From Clostridium sp. CAG:413 (GTDB taxonomy: Bacteria > Bacillota > Clostridia > Oscillospirales > Acutalibacteraceae): a stretch of 28,566 nt of DNA. This document shows positions 22,383-28,566 of the stretch, piece by piece. Each line of letters starts with the position of its first letter. Position 1 is the stretch's first letter. The stretch is from the NCBI GenBank assembly GCA_000431775.1, contig FR888229.1, positions 32,733 through 61,298 of the forward strand, given 5' to 3'. The notes beneath the pieces were generated by a model. The model was not told where the DNA came from. It ran no database searches and saw only the letters and a program-made list of their open reading frames with translations. The position numbers and the translations under genes were made by a program.

Positions 22383-23870
22383 TTATTTATGATAGAGCTT
22401 CTTGGTCTGATATCTCGGCTCGCAGGTGAGGTTGATGCCGAGCTTTCTGTAGACATCCTGATCGACCTGTGAGAGGATAACGGTCGAGTGCGCTTCACAG
22501 CCCGCAAGCATACCGATAGCTTCAAGCGCCTTTTTGGCGACGGGGTTGGTGTTGGCGCTCATTGAGAGGGCGATAAGCGTCTCGTCTGAGTGGAGCCTCG
22601 GGTTGTGATTTTTCAGAATAGCAATTTTCAGCTTCTGGATAGGCTCGATTATAGAGGGGGCTATCATCAGCAGATCGTCGGGCAGACCAGCAACGGTCTT
22701 AACGGCGTTGAGCAGAGCCGCCGATGAGGCACCGAGCAGATTTGAGGTCTTGCCGGTGACTATCGTGCCGTCGGGCAGCTCAATCGCAACTGCGGGCTGA
22801 CCGTCGGTCGCTTCGCTCTTTTTGTCTGCGGCGCTGATAACCTTTCTGTCCTCGGGGCTGATGCCGGCCTGGTTCATAAGGCTGATTATCTTATCGACCG
22901 CTTCCTGCTTGCCTCTGCCCATTCTGAGATCGCAGAGAGCAGCGAAATAGCGGCGGATTATCTCTTCTTTAGAGGCTTCTTTGGTCGCCTCGTCGTCGCA
23001 AATGGCGTAGCCCGCCATGTTGACACCCATATCCGTGGGTGATTTATAGGGGCTGACGCCCTCTATTTTCTCAAATATAGCGTTGAGCACGGGGAAAACT
23101 TCAACATCGCGGTTATAATTGACAGTAGTTATGCCATAGGCTTCAAGGTGGTACGGGTCTATCATGTTGACGTCGTTGAGGTCAGCCGTCGCCGCTTCAT
23201 AGGCGAGGTTCACGGGGTGTTTAAGGGGAAGATTCCATATCGGGAAGGTCTCAAACTTTGCGTAGCCGGCTTTGTTGCCTCTGAGATTTTCGTGATAAAG
23301 CTGTGAAAGACATGTCGACATTTTACCGCTGCCCGGGCCGGGTGCTGTGATGACCACAAGGGGTCTGGTGGTTTCAATAAATTCGTTTTTGCCGAAGCCC
23401 TCATCGCTGACAATGTGGGCAACATTATAAGGATAACCCTCTATCGGGTAATGCAGGAAAACCTTGACTCCGAGCTTTTCGAGCTTGTCTTTGAAGGCGC
23501 TTGCGGACGGCTGCCCCTTGAACTGTGAGAGCACCACGCTGCCAACATAGAGCCCCGCTTCACGGTAAGCGTCTATCAGGCGGAGCACGTCGGTATCATA
23601 AGTGATGCCGAGATCGCGGCGCATCTTATTACTCTCGATATCGCCGGAATTAATGACTATGACGACTTCAACGTCATTGGCAATGCTCAGCAGCATCTGC
23701 AGCTTACTGTCAGGCGCGAAACCCGGCAGAACTCTTGACGCATGGTAATCGTCAAACAGTTTACCGCCGAATTCGAGGTAGAGCTTGCCTCCGAATTCGC
23801 CGATACGCTTACTGATCTGCTCCGATTGGCGGCTGATGTAAGCGGCGTTGTCAAAACCTATCCTTTTCAC
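22383..23870 (-). CDS. DUF1846-family protein
   Basis: A large cytosolic protein (about 495 aa) that I recognise as the DUF1846 family, common in Firmicutes and without a secure function. The conserved stretch VVITAPGPGSGKMSTCLSQLYHE is P-loop-like and suggests nucleotide or phosphate binding. NLPLKHPVNLAYEAATADLND and the C-terminal ALSMSANTNPVAKKALE are also characteristic. No membrane segment or signal peptide is seen. The open frame starts with ATG at 23891, but the family usually starts close to KxGFDN. A GTG at 23870, with GAAAGGG about 10 nt upstream, gives VKRIGFDNAAY, so I use it; GGAG only 3 nt before the ATG is a poorer match. It is a single gene with its own promoter, divergent from the glycosylase gene. 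Confidence 0.75.
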   Translation of the reverse strand: MKRIGFDNAAYISRQSEQISKRIGEFGGKLYLEFGGKLFDDYHASRVLPGFAPDSKLQMLLSIANDVEVVIVINSGDIESNKMRRDLGITYDTDVLRLIDAYREAGLYVGSVVLSQFKGQPSASAFKDKLEKLGVKVFLHYPIEGYPYNVAHIVSDEGFGKNEFIETTRPLVVITAPGPGSGKMSTCLSQLYHENLRGNKAGYAKFETFPIWNLPLKHPVNLAYEAATADLNDVNMIDPYHLEAYGITTVNYNRDVEVFPVLNAIFEKIEGVSPYKSPTDMGVNMAGYAICDDEATKEASKEEIIRRYFAALCDLRMGRGKQEAVDKIISLMNQAGISPEDRKVISAADKKSEATDGQPAVAIELPDGTIVTGKTSNLLGASSAALLNAVKTVAGLPDDLLMIAPSIIEPIQKLKIAILKNHNPRLHSDETLIALSMSANTNPVAKKALEAIGMLAGCEAHSTVILSQVDQDVYRKLGINLTCEPRYQTKKLYHK

Positions 23871-23952
23871 AGCAAAAACACCCTTTCTCATTGCTCCGAA
23901 AGCCGAAAATCACCGCATGACAGCGGCTCGCAAAGCGTCAACATACCAAATA

Positions 23953-23981
23953 ATTATATATCAATCGACCATGCAAATCAA
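23953..23981 (-). promoter_or_regulatory. Promoter of the DUF1846 gene
   Basis: On the minus strand TTGATT (23976-23981) and a perfect TATAAT (23953-23958) are 17 bp apart. The leader to the preferred GTG start is about 75 nt. Confidence 0.55.
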
Positions 23982-24009
23982 GAGCGAATGCAAAAAAATA
24001 CTAATACGG

Positions 24010-24038
24010 TTGCCAAAAGCAGATAAAAGCCGTATAAT
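24010..24038 (+). promoter_or_regulatory. Promoter of the DNA glycosylase gene
   Basis: TTGCCA (24010-24015) and a perfect TATAAT (24033-24038) are 17 bp apart, about 30 bp before the start. ATACGG (24004-24009) and CCGTAT (24030-24035) form an inverted repeat around the spacer, possibly an operator. Confidence 0.6.
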
Positions 24039-24069
24039 GTAAGAAACAAGCCGAAAAGGAGTGACAACC

Positions 24070-24567
24070 GTGAATTCGTGCGCCGTGTCGCACCCGATAC
24101 CGCCGGTCTATGATTCGCATTCAAGAATACTGATACTCGGTTCATTCCCGTCAGTTAAATCAAGGGAAAACGGCTTCTTCTACGGCCACAGCAGAAATCG
24201 CTTCTGGAAAACGGTCTCCGCTGTTATCGGCCTCCCCGAGCCCAAGTCAATTGAGGAGAAGAAAAAGATGCTGCTTGACAGCGGCATTGCGCTCTGGGAC
24301 GTTATTGCCTCATGCGAGATAAGCGCCAGCTCCGACAGCAGCATCAAAAACGCCGTGCCGAACGATATTTCGCCCATTCTTGCCGCCGCGGATATCAGGA
24401 GGATATTCGTAAACGGCAAAACCGCCGAGAAATATTACCGCAAATTCATTTTGCCCGTCGTGGGCATTGAAGCGGTCACTCTGCCGTCGACAAGCCCCGC
24501 AAATGCGGCATATTCGCTCGATAAACTTATCGAAGCATGGAGAATCATATTTGAAGAAATAAAATAA
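24070..24567 (+). CDS. DNA-deoxyinosine (hypoxanthine) glycosylase, uracil-DNA glycosylase superfamily
   Basis: A 165-residue base-excision repair enzyme that would remove deaminated bases from DNA. RILILGSFPSVKSRENGFFYGHSRNRFW is the typical motif-1 region of the DNA-deoxyinosine glycosylase subgroup. GIALWDVIASCE and LPSTSPANA (a motif-2-like active-site loop) are also seen. Hypoxanthine is the expected substrate by family, but uracil cannot be excluded from sequence. An in-frame GTG at 24061 overlaps the ribosome site AAAAGGAG. The GTG at 24070 is 8 nt after it, so I start there. It is followed 12 bp later by the acetyltransferase gene; the two are probably cotranscribed. Confidence 0.82.
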   Translation: MNSCAVSHPIPPVYDSHSRILILGSFPSVKSRENGFFYGHSRNRFWKTVSAVIGLPEPKSIEEKKKMLLDSGIALWDVIASCEISASSDSSIKNAVPNDISPILAAADIRRIFVNGKTAEKYYRKFILPVVGIEAVTLPSTSPANAAYSLDKLIEAWRIIFEEIK

Positions 24568-24579
24568 GGAGATTTGTGT

Positions 24580-25239
24580 ATGTGCCCTATGAATGAGGAA
24601 GAAAAAATCATGGCGGGTATCCTCTTTTGCCCCGGCGACCCTATGCTCAGAGCAATGAAGCTCAAGACCCACAACCTGAATGTTGATTACAACGGCACCC
24701 ATGAGGACGAGACGGAGAAGCGCGCGGCTATCCTCTCCGAGATCATCGGCGAATTCGGCGAGGGCGGCTTCATACAAGGGCCTATCGCCTTTCATTACGG
24801 CAAGCACACAAAAATCGGCAAGCGATTCTTCGGCAACTTCAATCTGACCATTCAGGATGATGCCGAGGTCACGATTGGTGACAACTGCAATTTCGGGCCG
24901 AATGTTACAATTGTAACGCCGATCCACCCTATGCTGCCCGATGAACGCCGAGAGATGATGAATGCCGACGGCGAAAAAAAGCGTTTTTGCTATGCAAAGC
25001 CCGTGCATATCGGCAATGACTGCTGGTTCGGCGCTTCGGTAACGGTCTGCCCGGGAGTGACTATCGGAGATAACTGCGTTATCGGCGCGGGCAGCGTAGT
25101 TACAAGAGATATCCCGTCAAACAGCTTTGCGGCGGGCGTTCCCTGCAAGGTTATAAGGGAAATAACTGATGCCGACAGTATGAAGTATAAACCTGAAATT
25201 CTGGCTGACAATAGAGTGATCGAAGCCGACGAGAAGTAA
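24580..25239 (+). CDS. Sugar O-acetyltransferase, maltose/galactoside (LacA/Maa) type
   Basis: A 219-residue left-handed beta-helix trimer of the hexapeptide-repeat family that transfers acetyl from acetyl-CoA to a sugar hydroxyl. The N-terminal helical domain begins MAGILFCPGDP-like. Hexapeptide repeats follow (ITIGDNCNFGPNV-like turns), then TPIHPM with the catalytic-type histidine and an insertion loop (about 120-140). VHIGNDCWFGASVTVCPGVTIGDNCVIGAGS is the classic coil. The ending AAGVPCKVIREI is typical. AAGGAG stands 8 nt before ATG 24580; a TTG at 24574 and an ATG at 24589 are alternatives. It adjoins the beta-galactosidase gene convergently, echoing lacZ-lacA pairs, but on the other strand, so they are not cotranscribed. 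Confidence 0.85.
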   Translation: MCPMNEEEKIMAGILFCPGDPMLRAMKLKTHNLNVDYNGTHEDETEKRAAILSEIIGEFGEGGFIQGPIAFHYGKHTKIGKRFFGNFNLTIQDDAEVTIGDNCNFGPNVTIVTPIHPMLPDERREMMNADGEKKRFCYAKPVHIGNDCWFGASVTVCPGVTIGDNCVIGAGSVVTRDIPSNSFAAGVPCKVIREITDADSMKYKPEILADNRVIEADEK

Positions 25240-25251
25240 AATTACAGCAAA

Positions 25252-25280
25252 AAACCACCGACTAATTAAATCGGTGGTTT
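25252..25280. terminator. Bidirectional terminator between the acetyltransferase and beta-galactosidase genes
   Basis: AAACCACCGA (25252-25261) pairs perfectly with TCGGTGGTTT (25271-25280) around a 9-nt A/T loop, with A-rich and T-rich flanks. It serves both converging genes. Confidence 0.85.
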
Positions 25281-25285
25281 CCTAT

Positions 25286-28200
25286 TTATCTAACGGTGTC
25301 GGCGAATTCAAACGGGTCGATTTCGCCTTTATACGGCTTGAATGCGACTGTGAATTCAATAGGCTCAAAATCCCATTTACGCTCGAGCTCAACGGTTTCA
25401 TAGTATCCCCTGCCGCCTCTTACATCAAACTGATAGTCAAGATAGACATAGGTGCGCTTATCGGGCACAAGCTCGTCATTATGCGCAGTGCTCTCAAGCA
25501 TATGCGGTGTATAATGCGAGGCGTTGAAAAGGAACGACTCCTTGCCGACGGGCGCAAATATCATGCCGTATTCCCTGCTCTCGACTGCGCCGTAGCGTGA
25601 GCCGTAATGAGCGCCGTTCTCAATGGGTCTGATATAAGGCACAAAATTCTCGTCGACAGTCGGGGTAAATCTGCCGTAGCGCTGCGACCTGTGACGGTCG
25701 GGATAGGCTTCAACTGGGCCTTTGCCGAAATAATCCATGCGCTCGAAGCCCTCATTCAGCGTGAAGCGGAAGCCGAAGCGGGGCAGACGCATGTTCATCT
25801 CACGCAGCAGCTCGCGCAGCTTGCCTTTGAAGCCGAGAGTTGCGCTGCCGTCGCCGTAGAAACGGTAGATCAGTTCGCCGCTGATGACAGGTACGACAGC
25901 GGGGCCGCCGATCGCAACATGGCAGCGAATGGTCAGGGCGTCGACTTCAGGCTCGATAACTGCGTCATAGGTCTGCTGAGACACAGCCTGCATGGCTGCG
26001 CTTTTGCGATCCTCAGCCGCCGAGAGTTGATTGTAGCCATGTGCCATCCAAATCTCAACGGACGTGGGCGCCGAAAGCAGCTCTTTGCCGCCGACGCTGG
26101 CCGATGAGATCCTGCCATAGGGCTTATCAAACACATATTTTATATCACCTGCCGTTATCTCAACGAAGCGGCTGCCATCTATGAATTCGAGCTTGCCGCC
26201 GGCTAAAGGCAGGTGTTCACGCTCACATGAGAGGTCGAATTGCTCATATCCGAGTTCATAGCCCGCCGACGCCCATTTGCAGTCTTTCTTTAATTTGAAG
26301 AAAAGATTGAGATAGCAACAGTCGGAGAGCGGAGCGTCGTCAAACAGCTTGTAGCTCCTTGCGGAACGGGCGGGAATATCGGTATCGTCGATTTTGCCGC
26401 TGAGCACAACGCCGCCGTTCACTTCGACCGACCATTCGATTTCAAGGTCGCCGAGGGATTCAAAATATCTGCGGTTGAATATCTTAACGCTGCCGTCCGA
26501 GTATTCGGCCTCAAACGGCTGATAGGCTTTCTTCATATCATAATATCCGGGGCGCAGCCTGCGGTCGGGGAATACAACACCGTCAACGCAGCAGATGCTG
26601 TTGTTGGGGAAGTCGCCGAAGTCGCCGCCGTAGCGGAATCTGCCGCCGCCGATATCAACGCCGTGATCGGTCAGCTCCCAGAAGCAGCCGCCGAAAAGCT
26701 GAGGATAATTCCTGAACATATCGCAATGAGCGTGGATATCGCCTGTGCTCATTGAGCAGCAGAATTCACAGAAGAAGAAAGGTTTCTTGGCATTTTTATT
26801 TTTGCAGTATTCCTCGGTGTACTCGAGAGAGGCATACATGCGGCTCTCAACATCTGAAATGTCGGAATAATTCTCCCCGATCGGCACGGCTTTGAATTCA
26901 AGATGAGCATTCTCATAGTGAACTATCGCCTCGGGGTCGCGGGATTTGATATAGTTCCGCATCGCGCGGTGATTCTTGCCGCAGCCCGATTCGTTACCGA
27001 GCGACCACATGATAACGCAGGAGGCGTTTTTGTCACGCTCAAAGAGTCTTTCGGCTCTGTCAACATAGGCAGGCTCCCACTCGTCGTCGGTTGAGAGCTT
27101 TGACCAGCGCATCCAATCCCATGTGTCACGGTATTCAAAGCCCATGCCATGGGTCTCAATATCCGCTTCATCAACGACCATAATGCCGTATTCGCTGCAA
27201 AGGTCGAGGAATCTCGGGTCGTTGGGGTAATGTGAGGTGCGAACTGTGTTGCAGTTGCCTTGCTTTATTATCTCAAGATCACGCTTCATATGCTCGACAG
27301 TGGCGTAGTAGCCGGTATCGGGGTCGGAATCGTGGCGGTTTATGCCGTAGAGCTTGATGGGTTTATTGTTGAAATATGCAATATTGCCCCTAATCTCGAC
27401 TCGCTTAAAGCCTATCTTAAACGGTATCACTTCACTGCCGCAGGAGACGAGCAGCGTATAAAGCTCGGGCGATTCGCTGCTCCAAAGGACGGGGTCAGCA
27501 ATACGCTCGGGCAGGCTGCCGCCGTCGCTGATGATTTCGCCGTTCGGGGCGATGAGCTTATAATTAACCGAAATATCGCCGTCGGCTGCGATATCAGCCG
27601 AGAGAGCGGCTGAGTCAAGGTCTGCGCTGAGTGAATACTTAATATATATATCGGCAATATGGTTTTCATCACGCTCGAGGATATAGACCTCTCTGAAAAT
27701 ACCCGACAGGCGGAACATATCCTGATCCTCAAGATAGCTGCCGTCGCACCATTTGACCACAAGCACGTCAATTGTGTTTTCACCGTCAATGGCATACTCC
27801 GTTATATCTATCTCGCTCGTGCAGTGGCTCACTTGGCTGTAGGCGGCAAAACTGCCGTTAATAAAGAGATAAAAGCAGGAGGAAACGCCCTCAAAATTGA
27901 TATAATACTTCTTTTGCGGCTTTTTATCGAGCTTTACGGTGCGCCTGTAGTGACCCGTGGGGTTATCCTGAGGCACATGGGGCGGGTCGAGCGGGAAAGG
28001 ATAAAAAAGATTGCTGTAAAGCGGCACATCGAAGCCTTTGCCAAGCTCCGTTTGCCAGCATTTCGGCACTTTGAGCTTCATATCTGTCCGAGCCGAAGCC
28101 AAATCGGCGGGGACATCTTCAAAAGTCTGATAGAACTTAAAATCCCAGTCGCCGCAAAGGTTTATGAAATGCTCGGAGCGGTCTCTGTCGCCGCTGAGAG

Positions 28201-28297
28201 CTGCCTGTTCGCTGTGATAAGGTATAAAATATGCCCTCGGCTTCTCGCAGCCGATATGCAGATGCTCAAAGCTCTTGTGGTAAGGTTTGAATTCCAT
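25286..28297 (-). CDS. Beta-galactosidase, glycoside hydrolase family 2
   Basis: A 1003-residue cytosolic enzyme of the LacZ size class that hydrolyses terminal beta-galactosides such as lactose. It has the N-terminal sugar-binding domain (GHYRRTVKLDKK, VSSCFYLFINGSF), the jelly-roll and Ig-like domains and the barrel with NRHDSDPDTGY. The acid/base is Glu436 in WSLGNESG and the likely nucleophile is Glu511 in FCEFCCSM. A C-terminal Bgal_small_N domain follows (YFGKGPVEAYPDRHRSQRYG). No signal peptide is present. The nucleophile loop differs from the usual CEYxHAMGN, so substrate preference may differ. A frame is open from 28318, but GGGG lies 6-7 nt before ATG 28297. It follows the MocR-like gene by about 33 bp on the same strand and may be cotranscribed with it. 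Confidence 0.92.
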   Translation of the reverse strand: MEFKPYHKSFEHLHIGCEKPRAYFIPYHSEQAALSGDRDRSEHFINLCGDWDFKFYQTFEDVPADLASARTDMKLKVPKCWQTELGKGFDVPLYSNLFYPFPLDPPHVPQDNPTGHYRRTVKLDKKPQKKYYINFEGVSSCFYLFINGSFAAYSQVSHCTSEIDITEYAIDGENTIDVLVVKWCDGSYLEDQDMFRLSGIFREVYILERDENHIADIYIKYSLSADLDSAALSADIAADGDISVNYKLIAPNGEIISDGGSLPERIADPVLWSSESPELYTLLVSCGSEVIPFKIGFKRVEIRGNIAYFNNKPIKLYGINRHDSDPDTGYYATVEHMKRDLEIIKQGNCNTVRTSHYPNDPRFLDLCSEYGIMVVDEADIETHGMGFEYRDTWDWMRWSKLSTDDEWEPAYVDRAERLFERDKNASCVIMWSLGNESGCGKNHRAMRNYIKSRDPEAIVHYENAHLEFKAVPIGENYSDISDVESRMYASLEYTEEYCKNKNAKKPFFFCEFCCSMSTGDIHAHCDMFRNYPQLFGGCFWELTDHGVDIGGGRFRYGGDFGDFPNNSICCVDGVVFPDRRLRPGYYDMKKAYQPFEAEYSDGSVKIFNRRYFESLGDLEIEWSVEVNGGVVLSGKIDDTDIPARSARSYKLFDDAPLSDCCYLNLFFKLKKDCKWASAGYELGYEQFDLSCEREHLPLAGGKLEFIDGSRFVEITAGDIKYVFDKPYGRISSASVGGKELLSAPTSVEIWMAHGYNQLSAAEDRKSAAMQAVSQQTYDAVIEPEVDALTIRCHVAIGGPAVVPVISGELIYRFYGDGSATLGFKGKLRELLREMNMRLPRFGFRFTLNEGFERMDYFGKGPVEAYPDRHRSQRYGRFTPTVDENFVPYIRPIENGAHYGSRYGAVESREYGMIFAPVGKESFLFNASHYTPHMLESTAHNDELVPDKRTYVYLDYQFDVRGGRGYYETVELERKWDFEPIEFTVAFKPYKGEIDPFEFADTVR

Positions 28298-28330
28298 AAT
28301 CTTCCCCTTTCTCTTCATATTAAATTTATA

Positions 28331-28564
28331 TCATATATCGCTTTCATTTGCAAGGCAGTCGTCAAGGATTTTAAGCACTAAGGCAAATTTTTCACGGCTC
28401 ACGCCCGAGTAATTTATCAGGGCCATGTGCTCGGCTCGGCTCAGCCCTCGGTAATATTGCGAAAGGAACGATATCCTTACCCCCCTTGCGGCACATTCCT
28501 CGGTTAGCCGCTTGTCGCTGATATCGGTTTTGATCTTCAGCAGGGAGTGCAGACCCGAATCCCG
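28331..28564 (-). CDS. C-terminal end of a MocR/PdxR-type (GntR plus aminotransferase-fold) regulator, cut by the window edge
   Basis: The last 77 codons of a gene that enters from the right end and stops at 28331. The translation includes DSGLHSLLKIKTDIS, then EECAARGVRISFLSQYY, then ALINYSGVSREKFALVLKIL. This matches the end of the type-I aminotransferase-like domain of MocR/PdxR regulators (the pattern GLHxxL, a 'xxARGVRxxPLSxYY' segment and 'LLGYAGLSxxxIxxGVxxL'). Those proteins pair a GntR DNA-binding head with a PLP-binding domain. The catalytic lysine and the head lie outside the window, so a plain aminotransferase cannot be excluded. No frame-shift is seen. It lies directly upstream of the beta-galactosidase gene. 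Confidence 0.65.
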   Translation of the reverse strand, partial: RDSGLHSLLKIKTDISDKRLTEECAARGVRISFLSQYYRGLSRAEHMALINYSGVSREKFALVLKILDDCLANESDI

Positions 28565-28566
28565 CT

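Noticed and set aside
27659..28381. 240-codon plus-strand frame over the beta-galactosidase start
   Set aside because: Antisense of the GH2 gene; long antisense frames arise from the codon bias here, and no ribosome site or motif supports it.
1..28566. CRISPR array, tRNA, rRNA or insertion sequence
   Set aside because: No regularly spaced direct repeats, cloverleaf sequences, rRNA signatures, transposase frames or terminal repeats were seen on reading through.

Overview
The window looks like chromosomal DNA from a strictly anaerobic, fermentative Clostridia-type bacterium, most likely a Ruminococcus/Oscillospiraceae relative. It carries a class III (oxygen-sensitive) ribonucleotide reductase, a bifunctional AdhE and two [FeFe]-hydrogenase-type proteins. 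Signals are Gram-positive in style: strong AGGAGG ribosome sites, -35/-10 promoters and short hairpin terminators. I saw no rRNA, tRNA, CRISPR array, insertion sequence or prophage. The genus is an inference from gene content, not a computed placement.

Layout, left to right. (1) 131-1870 (+): secreted neutral-ceramidase-like protein. (2) 1919-6808 (-): a cell-wall amidase, then thioredoxin reductase, a class III ribonucleotide reductase with a fused C-terminal redoxin, and its radical-SAM activase. The reductase and the activase each have their own promoter with an NrdR-box-like operator. (3) 6961-11532 (-): a GtrA-like membrane protein with its own promoter, and a tight nucleoside-salvage operon (HAD phosphatase, deoC, deoD, cdd, pyrimidine phosphorylase). 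(4) 11744-12667 (+): LysR-type regulator, followed by about 410 bp of non-coding DNA rich in inverted repeats. (5) 13079-21285 (+): the main system, seven tightly spaced genes. They are adhE, an APH-fold kinase, two small thioredoxin-like [2Fe-2S] proteins, a PAS-containing group C (sensory) [FeFe]-hydrogenase, a PP2C/SpoIIE phosphatase and a group B [FeFe]-hydrogenase. (6) 21396-25239: CorA-type transporter (+), DUF1846 protein (-), hypoxanthine/uracil-type DNA glycosylase (+) and a sugar O-acetyltransferase (+). (7) 25286 to the right edge (-): a GH2 beta-galactosidase preceded by the 3' end of a MocR/PdxR-type regulator cut by the window edge.

How the genes may work together. Region 5 reads as a hydrogen-responsive fermentation module. 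AdhE disposes of electrons as ethanol, and the group B enzyme may make or use H2. The sensory hydrogenase probably reads H2 or redox state through its H-cluster and PAS domain. It could pass the signal to the overlapping PP2C phosphatase, with the kinase-fold protein as a possible opponent. A comparable grouping of adhE, a second hydrogenase and a sensory hydrogenase is, to my recollection, known from Ruminococcus albus, so the gene set is probably not new. Its signalling logic, the phosphatase's extra C-terminal region and the kinase's substrate appear open. Region 2 couples deoxyribonucleotide synthesis to thioredoxin rather than formate, with the redoxin built into the reductase chain.
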